Below are positions 42,357 through 50,785 of a DNA stretch of 64,000 nt, one piece after another. Position 1 is the stretch's first letter, and every line of letters begins with the position of its first letter. Made by a program: the position numbers and the translations under genes. This DNA comes from Orlajensenia sp037404875 (lineage in GTDB: Bacteria; Actinomycetota; Actinomycetes; Actinomycetales; Microbacteriaceae): the NCBI RefSeq assembly GCF_037404875.1, contig NZ_JBBELO010000033.1, positions 1-64,000 on the forward strand, in the 5' to 3' direction. The notes beneath the pieces are model-generated. The model did not search any database, was not told the DNA's origin, and saw only the letters and a program-made list of their open reading frames with translations.

Positions 42357-43873
42357 CGCTCGCGCTCGTTCTCGTAGCGCTGCCGCCAGGTCGCGTCGAG
42401 GGGGAACAGGCCCTCGATGGCGTTGCCCTCGGCGACCCGGGCCGCTATCCAGGCGTCTTCGGCCTCTTGCGCGAGGGCGGCATCCGCCACCTCGTCGGCC
42501 ATCGACGGCGGGAGCACGAGAACTCCGTCGGCGTCGCCGACGATGATGTCGCCGGGCTGCACGGTTGCGCCGCCGCAGGCGATCGTGACGTCGACGTCCC
42601 AGGGAACGTGTCGTCGCCCCAGCACCGCGGGGTGCGCACCCGCGGAGAAGACCGGAAGCCCCGTCTCGGCAACGGCCAGGAGGTCGCGCACGCCGCCGTC
42701 GGTGACGACGCCCGCGGCACCGCGTGACCGGGCACGGAGGGCGAGGATGTCGCCGAGCGTTCCCGACCCGGTCTCGCCGCGTGCCTCGATGACGATGACC
42801 TCGCCCTCGGCGGCGGTGTCGAAGGCGCGCTTCTGGGCGTTGTAGCCGCGGGCGTGAGCCGTGAACAGGTCTTCGCGGTTGGGCACGAAGCGCAGCGTCT
42901 TCGCCACACCGACGAGCTTCGTCTCCGGATGAAGCGGGTGCACGCCGTCGATGGTCACGTTGTTCAGTCCGCGTGCGCGCAGCTGTGCCGACAGCGCCGC
43001 GACCGGCGTGCGGAGCAGTTTGTCGCGCAGTGCGGGGGAGAGGGCAGGCGCCACCGGCGTCTGATCGGTCGCGTGACGGGGCGGCGTTCCCCATGCCTCG
43101 GAGCGCTGGGTGTCGTCCACGGCGGGGAGTGAACCGAGGGCCGGATCGAACCGGTCCTCGCCCTGCACGACGGTGGTCACGAGGCGGCCGCTCGAGGGCC
43201 CGCCCGCAACGTCGACCTCGACCTCGACGCGCTGCCCCGGCTCGATCGCCGAGGAGCCGGCGGGTGTTCCGGTGAGGATGACGTCGCCCGGCTCGAGCGT
43301 GAAGTGCTGGGAGAGGTCGGCGACGAACTGGGGAAGGGGAAAGATGAGCCCCGCGGTCGTGTCATCTTGAACGAGTTGCCCGTCGACCCAGGTGCGCACC
43401 CTCAGCGCGTCGGGGTCGATCTCGCGCGCGTCGAGCAGCGCCGGGCCGATCGGCGTGAAGCCGTCGCCGCCCTTGGAGCGCACGTTCGAGCCCTTGTCGT
43501 TCGCCCGCAGGTCGTACAGGCCGAAGTCGTTCGCGGCCGTGACCCACGCGACGTGACCCCATGCATCCGCGAGGCTCACCCTGCGGGCGGCCGTGCCGAT
43601 GACGAGCGCGATCTCTCCCTCGAAGGCGAGCAGCTCGGTTCCCGCCGGCCGCTCGATGCGATCGCCGCTGGCCGCGACCGAACTGGAGGGCTTGAAGAAG
43701 TAAGACGGTGCCGCCGGCCTCCGGCCCCGCTGGTCGGCGCGGGAGGAATAGGAGAGGTGCACCGCGATGATCTTGCCCGGACGCCCCTCCAGGGCACCGA
43801 ACCGAGAGCTCCGAGCCGCGGCCGCTTCGGTCGGCTCGTGCGCCGGGGTCGTCTCGGCCGTCTCGTCGCTCAT
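42353..43873 (-). CDS. hpaG: FAH-domain decarboxylase/isomerase fused to an RraA-like domain (HpaG-type)
   Basis: The 506-residue protein joins an FAH domain (about 30-240) with metal ligands Glu85 and Glu87 (FEGEIAL) and Asp116 (ANDFGLYD), and TGTPAGS at 201-207, to an RraA/HMG-aldolase-like domain (about 280-495) with GVVTDGGVRD at 388-397 (the R-D metal/substrate pair) and GDIIVGDADGVLVLP. The FAH part fits the 5-oxopent-3-ene-1,2,5-tricarboxylate decarboxylase step of homoprotocatechuate breakdown. Escherichia coli HpaG has two FAH halves, so replacement of one by an RraA domain is notable. ATG 43873 is the first gene of the operon; upstream extension is antisense to the importer and rejected. 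Confidence 0.85.
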   Translation of the reverse strand: MSDETAETTPAHEPTEAAAARSSRFGALEGRPGKIIAVHLSYSSRADQRGRRPAAPSYFFKPSSSVAASGDRIERPAGTELLAFEGEIALVIGTAARRVSLADAWGHVAWVTAANDFGLYDLRANDKGSNVRSKGGDGFTPIGPALLDAREIDPDALRVRTWVDGQLVQDDTTAGLIFPLPQFVADLSQHFTLEPGDVILTGTPAGSSAIEPGQRVEVEVDVAGGPSSGRLVTTVVQGEDRFDPALGSLPAVDDTQRSEAWGTPPRHATDQTPVAPALSPALRDKLLRTPVAALSAQLRARGLNNVTIDGVHPLHPETKLVGVAKTLRFVPNREDLFTAHARGYNAQKRAFDTAAEGEVIVIEARGETGSGTLGDILALRARSRGAAGVVTDGGVRDLLAVAETGLPVFSAGAHPAVLGRRHVPWDVDVTIACGGATVQPGDIIVGDADGVLVLPPSMADEVADAALAQEAEDAWIAARVAEGNAIEGLFPLDATWRQRYENERER

Positions 43874-43893
43874 GTGCCCTCTCGCATTCACCC

Positions 43894-43921
43894 TTGAATT
43901 GTATTTCAGATCGTATATCAT
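43894..43921. promoter_or_regulatory. Divergent hpaG/MFS control region with promoter and GntR-like direct repeat
   Basis: On the rightward strand TTGAAT (43894-43899), 16 bp, TATCAT (43916-43921) forms a plausible promoter for the importer. Within it ATTGTAT (43898-43904) and ATCGTAT (43910-43916) are direct repeats 12 bp apart. On the leftward strand TACAAT (43903-43898) can be the hpaG -10. FCD-GntR proteins often bind such ATNGTAT sites. Confidence 0.45.
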
Positions 43922-43990
43922 CGTCAGACTGGTAGCAACGACGACCGTGGATGCCCCGTTTCCGTGGTCGCGAGACGAAGGAGTCACGCC

Positions 43991-45373
43991 ATGAGTACGT
44001 CCGCCCACCCCGGCTTCACGCCGACAGGGACGATCGCGACCCAGGTCGACCGACGGCGCGTGCTCTTCGCGACGGTGGTCGGCACCACGGTGGAGTGGTA
44101 CGACTTCTTCATCTACGCGTCGGCCGCCGGCCTCGTCTTCGGGCAGCTGTTCTTCCAGCCGGCCGGCCCCCAGATCGGAACGATCCTCTCGTTCCTCACT
44201 GTGGGCATCAGCTTCCTGTTCCGGCCCCTCGGGGCATTCCTCGCCGGTCACCTCGGCGACAGGCATGGCCGCCGTCTGGTGCTCATGCTCACCCTCATCC
44301 TCATGGGCGCCTCGACGGCGCTCATCGGCGTGCTGCCGACGTACGACGTGATCGGCGTGGCCGCCCCCATCCTGCTCATCCTGCTGCGCGTGCTGCAGGG
44401 CATCTCGGCGGGAGGCGAATGGGGCGGCGCCGTGCTGATGGCGGTCGAGCACGCTCCGAAGGCGAAGCGCGGACTGTTCGGCGCGTCGCCGCAGCTCGGC
44501 GTTCCTCTCGGCCTGCTGCTCGCCTCGGGAACCATGGCGCTCATGGCGATCATCGCGCCCGGCGACGCCTTTCTCGCGTGGGGATGGCGCGTCCCATTCC
44601 TGCTCAGCGTCGTGCTCATCGCGATCGGCTACTACGTGCGGCGGCGGGTCGAGGAGAGCCCCGTGTTCCTCGAGATCGCCGAGCGCAAGGACCAGACCCG
44701 GATGCCGATCGTCGAGCTTTTCCGGCGGCACGCGCTGCTCGTCGTCATCGCCGCGCTCGTCTTCGCCGGCAACAATGCCGTCGGATACATGACCACCGGC
44801 GGCTACATCCAGAACTACTCGACCGATCCGGAAGGCCCTCTCGGCCTGGAGCGCGGTCCGGTGCTGTGGGCGGTGACCGGATCGGCGGTCGTCTGGCTCG
44901 CCTCGACGTGGTTCGCAGGCTGGCTGAGCGACCGCCTCGGCCGGCGCTCGACCTACCTCATCGGATGGGTGCTTCAGTTGATCGGCGTGTTCTCGCTGTT
45001 CCCGCTGGTCAACACCGGTGAGATCGGCCTGCTCTTCCTCGGCCTGGCGATCCTCACGATCGGACTCGGATTCACGTACGGGCCGCAGGCGGCTCTGTAC
45101 GCGGAGCTGTTCCCCGCATCCATCCGGTTCTCGGGAGTGTCGATCTCGTACGCGATCGGTGCGATCCTGGGCGGGGCGTTCGCCCCGACCATCGCCACGG
45201 CGCTCGTGCAGGCGACCGGCAGCACGGTCTCGGTGACGTGGTATCTCGCCGGGATGACGCTGATCGGCCTCGTGGCGACGCTGCTTCTGCGCGACCGCAG
45301 TCGCATCCCGCTTGGTCCGGACAACGAGGCCGAGCAGGCGCGGAGTCCGATCTACGGGCTGAGCAAGGTCTGA
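43991..45373 (+). CDS. MFS transporter, metabolite:H+ symporter (MHS) family
   Basis: The 460-residue protein has twelve predicted helices and the MHS signature TVVGTTVEWYDFFIYASAAGLVFGQLFF, GHLGDRHGRRLVLMLTLILMG, GISAGGEWGGAVLMAVEHAP and GWLSDRLGRRSTYL. MHS carriers import dicarboxylates, aromatic acids, proline betaine or shikimate. Its divergent position from the hpa operon suggests uptake of the aromatic acid degraded by it. ATG 43991 is chosen over a nine-codon extension on family grounds. Its 3' end overlaps the convergent protease gene by 22 nt. Confidence 0.92.
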   Translation: MSTSAHPGFTPTGTIATQVDRRRVLFATVVGTTVEWYDFFIYASAAGLVFGQLFFQPAGPQIGTILSFLTVGISFLFRPLGAFLAGHLGDRHGRRLVLMLTLILMGASTALIGVLPTYDVIGVAAPILLILLRVLQGISAGGEWGGAVLMAVEHAPKAKRGLFGASPQLGVPLGLLLASGTMALMAIIAPGDAFLAWGWRVPFLLSVVLIAIGYYVRRRVEESPVFLEIAERKDQTRMPIVELFRRHALLVVIAALVFAGNNAVGYMTTGGYIQNYSTDPEGPLGLERGPVLWAVTGSAVVWLASTWFAGWLSDRLGRRSTYLIGWVLQLIGVFSLFPLVNTGEIGLLFLGLAILTIGLGFTYGPQAALYAELFPASIRFSGVSISYAIGAILGGAFAPTIATALVQATGSTVSVTWYLAGMTLIGLVATLLLRDRSRIPLGPDNEAEQARSPIYGLSKV

Positions 45374-46212
45374 CCCGGCGCCTGCGGAGCGGTCGCGCGT
45401 TTGTTGCGCCGGTCTTCTCGGATGACGCTGATGATGCTGATCGTGGTCGCGATGAGAAGCAGCACTTGGACGGTCACAGGGAACGGTTCCGGGCTTCCTG
45501 AGTGATCCTGCGGCATGGATGCTGCGGGAGTGCCCGCACCGGAGGCGAGGTAGAGCACCCAGTCGGTGAGGGCGTGCGCGAGCATGGCGGCCCAGAGCCG
45601 CCCCGTCACGCGTCGCACCCAGTAGTAGGAGGCTCCGGCCGCGGCGAGGAACGAGATTTGGAAGACGATGGCGGCAATCGGGACGCCGGCGATGATGCTT
45701 CCGGGAATGTGGGCGAGCGCGAACACGGCGCTCGTTGCGAGAAGAGCGACGAGCTCGCCGTGTCGGGCTCGGACGGCGGTGAGCAGGATGCCGCGGATGA
45801 CGAGTTCTTCCCCGAAGCCGACCATGAGCGTTCCCGCCGCGATGACGAGGATGAAGCCGATCGGGCGCGACGCCCAAGGGACGTCGCCCAGCTGACTGAT
45901 GGGCAGCAGCACGACGAGGACAGGAATGGAGACGAGCCACCAACGCCGTGGAGTCAGCGTCGGGGTCGGCCGCTCGCGCCAGACGTCCTGCCCCCACCTC
46001 ACCCAGCGCAGGAACAGCAGCAGTCCGACGATCCCGATGCCGAGCGGGATGAAATGCCCCAAGGCGAACTGCGCAAGCTCCTGGTCGTCGCTCACCAGGC
46101 CGCTCAGCAGGTCGCCGAGACCGGCGGCCAGGAGCACGTAGAAGACGAGAGCGGCGAGAGCGAGCAGCACGCTCCGTGCACGACCGGCCGCCCCGGGAAC
46201 AGCGTCACGCAT
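45352..46212 (-). CDS. CPBP family intramembrane metalloprotease
   Basis: The 286-residue membrane protein has about seven helices and the CPBP (Abi/CAAX protease-like) motifs EELVIRG (EExxxR), FALAHIPGS (FxxxH) and HALTDW (HxxxD). Such proteins are glutamyl intramembrane proteases with often unknown substrates. ATG 46212 is chosen; an ATG six codons earlier is possible. It overlaps the upstream second CPBP gene by 8 nt, forming a two-gene operon. Confidence 0.88.
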   Translation of the reverse strand: MRDAVPGAAGRARSVLLALAALVFYVLLAAGLGDLLSGLVSDDQELAQFALGHFIPLGIGIVGLLLFLRWVRWGQDVWRERPTPTLTPRRWWLVSIPVLVVLLPISQLGDVPWASRPIGFILVIAAGTLMVGFGEELVIRGILLTAVRARHGELVALLATSAVFALAHIPGSIIAGVPIAAIVFQISFLAAAGASYYWVRRVTGRLWAAMLAHALTDWVLYLASGAGTPAASMPQDHSGSPEPFPVTVQVLLLIATTISIISVIREDRRNKRATAPQAPGQTLLSP

Positions 46213-46972
46213 GGGCGCCCACCCGCTCATCCGCGCCGCGGATCACGAAGGCGACGGATGCGAGAGCGAGGACACCGGCGACCAGGTAGACGATCGGCCC
46301 GACGCCTGCGAGGGCTCCCGGGTTGCCATGTCCGACGGCGAACACCGTGAAGTCCCACAGACCGTGCAGCACCATGGACCAGATGAGCGTGCCGGTGGTA
46401 CGACGCACGATATAGAAGATCGTGCCGCCCAGGAACGCGAAGGCCACCTGCTGCAACGTCGAAAGAAGATCTTGCCCTGTCGCGGCGTTGATCAGGTGCA
46501 TGAGGGCGAACAGCGCCGTGGTGAGGAACCACACCCAGCCCTCGCTCAGCCTGCTGCGCAGCGAGGTGAGCAGCAGCCCGCGAGTGGTGAGCTCTTCCGT
46601 GAAGCCGACGATGATGAGCACGAGGGACGCAGCGAAGAACGCGCCATCGTACGACGCCCAGTCGGTGGCGGCGAGATCGATCAGCAATGCGACGACCATG
46701 AGAATCGGCGCGATGATCGGCCAGCGCACACTGCGCTTTCGCTCGTACAGTGCAGGACGCCACCAGCCGAGAAGTGTCGTCGTGACCGCGAGCAGGATCG
46801 CAGCGATGATGAGCGACAGCCCGACGCCGAGGAAAAGATTGCCCCCGCTGTCACCGAGATCGGTGTAAGGAACCCCGCTCAGCCGTTGCACCAGGAACAC
46901 GATCGCCACATATCCGATGTAGATCGCCAGGCCGATCCACACCCGAGGTCGCACCTTGAGAGTCTCCGTCAT
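46205..46972 (-). CDS. CPBP family intramembrane metalloprotease
   Basis: The 255-residue protein has about seven membrane segments and CPBP motifs EELTTRG (EExxxR), FALMHLINA (FxxxH) and HGLWDF (HxxxD). It is a diverged paralogue of its downstream neighbour, with which it overlaps. ATG 46972 is preceded by AAGGATG at suitable spacing; the longer in-frame start is unsupported. Role unknown; the family includes bacteriocin-immunity-like proteins. Confidence 0.88.
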   Translation of the reverse strand: MTETLKVRPRVWIGLAIYIGYVAIVFLVQRLSGVPYTDLGDSGGNLFLGVGLSLIIAAILLAVTTTLLGWWRPALYERKRSVRWPIIAPILMVVALLIDLAATDWASYDGAFFAASLVLIIVGFTEELTTRGLLLTSLRSRLSEGWVWFLTTALFALMHLINAATGQDLLSTLQQVAFAFLGGTIFYIVRRTTGTLIWSMVLHGLWDFTVFAVGHGNPGALAGVGPIVYLVAGVLALASVAFVIRGADERVGAHA

Positions 46973-47091
46973 GAAGCACATCCTTGCAGGGCCACGTTTC
47001 GCACGAGTGACTTCTGCGCAGCCCTCGGTGAGCGCCCGGACCGTCGTATCGTGGAAGGCGATCGGTAACAGCGCCACCGGGGAGGTGCGGG

Positions 47092-47691
47092 GTGAGCAGT
47101 GATCCGCAACGGGATGCCTGGCGCTACCGCATCGAGCGGATGGAACGCGAAGAGGCGATCGCCCGCGGCGAGACTCCGGCGGAGAAGGCTGAGAACGACG
47201 AGCCGCCCCGAGCGGTGAGCGCGGCTGCCCGTGCCGCCTATGTCGAGACCGCGATCCAGCAGGCGATCCGCCGGGGCGAGTTCGACAACCTGCCGGGCGC
47301 CGGAAAGCCGTTGCAGGGCTTGACGGGTCAGCACGACCCGGACTGGTGGATCCGGCGAAAGATCGAGCGGGAACAACTCACCGGGTTGGGCCCACCGGCG
47401 CTCACGCTGCGGGTGGAGAGCACGCAGCTGGCGGATCGACTCGACCGGCTGCACCGCGAGGACGAGGTGCGCGAGGCGGTCAAGGACTTCAACGCCCGAG
47501 TCATCGACGCGCGCCGCCAGCTGCTCGGCGGCCCACCGGTCGTCACGCCCACCCGATCCGTCGACGACGAGGTCGCCGCGTGGCGCGAACGGCGGGAGGC
47601 GCGGTTCCGCCGGCACGAGTCGCAGGAGCGCGCCGCACGGGAGGAGCGCCGCAACCGCCGCCGCTGGTGGTCGCGCCGTCGGGCGGGCTGA
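47092..47691 (+). CDS. DUF1992 (DnaJ homologue subfamily C28-like) protein
   Basis: The 199-residue soluble protein contains the DUF1992 core: VETAIQQAIRRGEFDNLPGAGKPLQGL (about 51-78), DPDWWIRRKIERE and FNARVIDARRQLLGGPPV. The C-terminus is Arg-rich (RRNRRRWWSRRRAG), suggesting nucleic-acid or membrane binding. Start GTG 47092. Function of the family is unknown. It converges with a J-domain protein gene across a repeat-bearing spacer. Confidence 0.88.
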   Translation: MSSDPQRDAWRYRIERMEREEAIARGETPAEKAENDEPPRAVSAAARAAYVETAIQQAIRRGEFDNLPGAGKPLQGLTGQHDPDWWIRRKIEREQLTGLGPPALTLRVESTQLADRLDRLHREDEVREAVKDFNARVIDARRQLLGGPPVVTPTRSVDDEVAAWRERREARFRRHESQERAAREERRNRRRWWSRRRAG

Positions 47692-47749
47692 GCCGCAGCA
47701 TCCGCTCGGCGTCACCGCAGGTTGACCCCCGGCCCTGAACCCTCGGCTG

Positions 47750-47884
47750 AAAAGCGAGGAGATTCCGAAAAGCGAGGAGATTCCGAAAAGCGAGGAGATG
47801 CGCGAGGTCGCCCGGCGTTTCGCCGCACGATCGCGGCGTGTCGGGCGAAGTCGCCTCGCTTTTCGGAATGTCCTCGCTTTTCGG
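47750..47884. repeat. 18-bp tandem repeats with inverted counterparts between convergent genes
   Basis: AAAAGCGAGGAGATTCCG starts at 47750 and 47768, with a partial third copy at 47786. The inverse, CCTCGCTTTTCGGAATGT, starts at 47854 with a second partial copy at 47872. Direct and inverse blocks flank about 54 bp and could pair as a long stem. Lies in the 212-bp spacer between DUF1992 and J-domain genes and may act as a bidirectional terminator. No ribosome site or conserved protein supports an ORF here. Confidence 0.8.
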
Positions 47885-47903
47885 GTGGTGGGGCGGCGGG
47901 GAC

Positions 47904-48584
47904 TCAGCCGCGTTCCCGCTTCATGCGGCCCATCAGCAGCAGGGCGAGGAAGGGGCTCATGGTGATGGCGGTGCCGAACGTCGCGAAGAACAGCGTGCTC
48001 ACCGTGAACGGCGCCAGCGTCAGTGACGCGACGAAGAAGGCGGCGATCACGATGCCCGCCAGGATTCCCGCCGCGCGGCCGAGGGCACGCCGGCCCGTCG
48101 CGGCGTACAGGGCGCAGGCCACCGTGGCGAGAAGGCAGACCGCCTCGGCTACGACCATCACCGGAACGAACCAGGGAGAGTTCGCCGCGACGCCGAAGGT
48201 TCCCGGCGAGAGCCCGACCGATCCGCTCGAGAAGAGCAGGGCCAGCAGCGAGGCGACGAGAATCGCCGTCCACCGCCAGAACGACCGCACCCGCGGCGAG
48301 ACGGAGGGGGCCGGTGCCGCCTGCCGCGACGCGGCCGGCGACCACGGAGGCCGCGGCTCGTCTCTGAGCCAGGGCCGGGACTCCGGCGGCCGGCGGATGA
48401 GCTCCTCATATGCCTCGGTCACCCGGATGAACTCGGCCGCGGCCGCGGCCTTCTGCTGGTCGGTCGCACCGGCGTAGCGATCGGGATGGGCGTTGCGCGC
48501 CTTGGCTCGATAGGCCGAACGGATCTGCTCCGAGGTCGCCGTCACGGGAATCTCGAGGATCGCGGCCGCCCGTTCCGGGCTCAC
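47904..48584 (-). CDS. J-domain membrane protein
   Basis: The 226-residue protein starts with a J domain (about 1-65: AAAILEIPVTATSEQIRSAYRAKARNAHPDRYAG, with the HPD motif) followed by a Pro-rich linker and four transmembrane helices (about 103-123, 138-160, 168-190, 195-217). J domains stimulate Hsp70 ATPase; the membrane anchor would place DnaK activity at the membrane. GTG 48584 is the start. No close functional homologue is recognised. Confidence 0.85.
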   Translation of the reverse strand: MSPERAAAILEIPVTATSEQIRSAYRAKARNAHPDRYAGATDQQKAAAAAEFIRVTEAYEELIRRPPESRPWLRDEPRPPWSPAASRQAAPAPSVSPRVRSFWRWTAILVASLLALLFSSGSVGLSPGTFGVAANSPWFVPVMVVAEAVCLLATVACALYAATGRRALGRAAGILAGIVIAAFFVASLTLAPFTVSTLFFATFGTAITMSPFLALLLMGRMKRERG

Positions 48585-48764
48585 GAGGCGGCTCCCGTGC
48601 TCGCCCAGGCCGGCATGCTCCTCACTCGCTCCTCCTCGCTCTACGCGATGCTACTTCGCCTCGGATGCGGCCGCCCGCCCGGCGCAGAACTCGGGGTCCG
48701 CCCTGAGACGGTCTCCGTGCATGCCCGCTGCGGCATGCGTGCATGCGTGTCCTGTCATAGAGAC

Positions 48765-50093
48765 ATGACGCCGTCCTTCCCTTCTGACCCTCCCGCATCC
48801 GTCGTCGCCGGACACGGTGGCCTGCCCGCCGAACGCGACCTCGCCGTCGACCTGGCCAGGGTCTTCGCCGTCGTGGTCGTCGTCACGACGCACCTGCTGA
48901 TGGTCGGCGTGCGCATCGACCCGGTTGCCGGCATCGTGATCTCCCAGCCGCTCACGAGCCAGTCCTGGTTCCCGGTCGCGACCCTTTTCCTGCAGATCAT
49001 GCCGCTGTTCTTCGTGCTCGGTGGATTCGCCTCGCTCACGGGATGGCGCTCACTGGAAGGTCGGGGCGGCTCGTCGGCGGACTACATCCGGAGCCGCATC
49101 GCCCGGCTCGTTCGGCCCGCCATCGTCGTCTTCGTCTTCTTCGCCGTCGCCATCAACGCCGCACTGCTGGCCGACGTGCCCGCCGGCTTCGTTGACGGCG
49201 TGGTCGCCGGCATCGGAACACCGCTGTGGTTCCTCGCGGCGTACGTGTTGTGCCAGTGGTGCGTGCCGTTCATGGCGCGGCTTCACGCGGAGGCCCCCGT
49301 CGGCACGCTGGCCGGCCTCGCCGCAGCTGCGGTCGGGGTCGACGCGGTGCGATTCTCGACCGGCCTCGAGCCGGTCGGCCTGCTGAACATGGCCTTCGTC
49401 TGGTTGTTCGTGCAGCAGCTGGGATTCCTCTACGCCGACGGATGGTTCTTCCGCTTTTCGCGTGGCGCGGTGGTCGCGATCGGTTCAAGCGCCATCCTCG
49501 TGCTCGCCGCGCTCGTCCTCGCGGGTCTCTACGTGCCCGACATGCTCGCCAACCTGAACCCGCCGACCGTGCCGCTCATGCTGCTCGGCGTCATCCAGCT
49601 CTGCGTGCTCGTGCTGTCGCGGTCGGCCCTCGCTCGTCTCATGAGGCGGCGCACACCGCGCGCCGTGGTGTTCCTGTTCGGAAGTCGATTGATGACGATC
49701 TACCTCTGGCACATGATCGGGCTGGTGTCGGTGACAGGAGCGACCCTGCTCATCCCGGGCGCAGCACCCGATCCGGCCACCGCAGCCTGGTGGGCGTCGC
49801 GCCCGCTCATGCTCATCGCCACGTTCGCGCTCGTGCTGCTCTGGTCCCGTGTCGTGGGACGCTTCGAGACGGCTCCGGTGCGCCCCCGTCGGAACGGCGA
49901 GGAGGTCTCCCTGTCGAACGCCACGCTGGCCGCGGCAGCGGTCTTCGTGCCGATGCTCTACGTCACGAGGTTCGGCCTCGATGGATACGCGGCACTCGCC
50001 GCGGCGCTGCTGCTCCCGGCCGCGCTCTGGCTGGTGCAGCCGCGCGCGTCCGTGACCGGGCGCGCGATGCTCGCCTCCGGCCGAATGGGCTGA
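48765..50093 (+). CDS. Acyltransferase 3 family membrane protein
   Basis: The 442-residue polytopic protein begins AERDLAVDLARVFAVVVVVTTHLLM, the acyltransferase-3 first-helix pattern (R-x8-H), and has about ten to eleven helices. Such proteins O-acetylate or O-succinylate sugars, glycans or antibiotics. ATG 48765 is used; longer extension overlaps the divergent J-domain gene's promoter and shows no helix. No linked glycan genes are present, so substrate is unknown. Confidence 0.82.
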   Translation: MTPSFPSDPPASVVAGHGGLPAERDLAVDLARVFAVVVVVTTHLLMVGVRIDPVAGIVISQPLTSQSWFPVATLFLQIMPLFFVLGGFASLTGWRSLEGRGGSSADYIRSRIARLVRPAIVVFVFFAVAINAALLADVPAGFVDGVVAGIGTPLWFLAAYVLCQWCVPFMARLHAEAPVGTLAGLAAAAVGVDAVRFSTGLEPVGLLNMAFVWLFVQQLGFLYADGWFFRFSRGAVVAIGSSAILVLAALVLAGLYVPDMLANLNPPTVPLMLLGVIQLCVLVLSRSALARLMRRRTPRAVVFLFGSRLMTIYLWHMIGLVSVTGATLLIPGAAPDPATAAWWASRPLMLIATFALVLLWSRVVGRFETAPVRPRRNGEEVSLSNATLAAAAVFVPMLYVTRFGLDGYAALAAALLLPAALWLVQPRASVTGRAMLASGRMG

Positions 50094-50124
50094 GTCGACG
50101 GCGACGTGACCGGCACCGTCGTCC

Positions 50125-50700
50125 CTACTGCCCGCCGCCGTCCTTGCGATAGCCGAAGGCCGCGCGGAAGATCCCCCGCGCCCGTTCCGCGGCGGCGCGT
50201 CGCTCGTCATCGGGAGTCCGGGAGAGCAGGAAGGCGAGCATGCCGACCGCGAGCATCACGTCATCCGTCGACACCTCGGCACGGATGCGGCCCGCGGCTC
50301 GATCGCGCGCGAGGATGCGCTCCGCCACGGCCGCGACCCGAGCGCCGAGCGCCTCGGCCCGATGATCGTGTCGCTGGGAGGTGATCAGGTCGATCAGAGC
50401 CGTCGATGCCATCGCCTGCTCGGCGACGCGATCGAACAGGTCGACGAGTGTGGACTGCTCCGACTCGGCGATCTCCTCGAGGTCGTCGATGTTGTCGTCG
50501 AAAACGGCAAGAGCCAAAGCGATGCGGTCGGGGAAGTGCCGGTACAGGCTGCCCTGGCCCACACCAGCGCGGCGGGCGATGGCACTCAGCGGTGCCGTGT
50601 AGCCGATCTCCGCGAACACGGCTCGCGCTGCGGCGATGAGCGCCGCGCGATTGGCCGGGCCTGCGCTCGGTCCGCGATTGGCTCTCGGCTGGTCTGGCAC
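50125..50700 (-). CDS. TetR family regulator, divergent from SDR gene
   Basis: The 191-residue protein has a TetR domain (about 18-64: RAALIAAARAVFAEIGYTAPLSAIARRAGVGQGSLYRHFPDRIALAL) and a TetR_C domain of the SbtR type. Start GTG 50700. It faces away from an SDR gene with a perfect 20-bp inverted repeat between them, so it probably represses both. Confidence 0.9.
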   Translation of the reverse strand: MPDQPRANRGPSAGPANRAALIAAARAVFAEIGYTAPLSAIARRAGVGQGSLYRHFPDRIALALAVFDDNIDDLEEIAESEQSTLVDLFDRVAEQAMASTALIDLITSQRHDHRAEALGARVAAVAERILARDRAAGRIRAEVSTDDVMLAVGMLAFLLSRTPDDERRAAAERARGIFRAAFGYRKDGGGQ

Positions 50701-50714
50701 GGGTGTAGCGTACT

Positions 50715-50734
50715 ACCGGACAGCGTTGTCCGGT
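50715..50734. promoter_or_regulatory. TetR operator ACCGGACA-N4-TGTCCGGT
   Basis: A perfect 8-bp inverted repeat with a 4-bp spacer lies 14 bp upstream of tetR and 51 bp upstream of the SDR gene. It is typical of sites for SbtR-like TetR regulators. Confidence 0.7.
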
Positions 50735-50785
50735 TTGGAGTCCGCTCGTCCTCTCCCTCGACGCAACCCAGAAAGAAGATTCCGC

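Noticed and set aside
43874..45997. Upstream extension of the FAH-RraA frame by about 700 codons
   Set aside because: The extension is antisense to the MFS importer and one protease gene; the protein similarity begins at the ATG at 43873.
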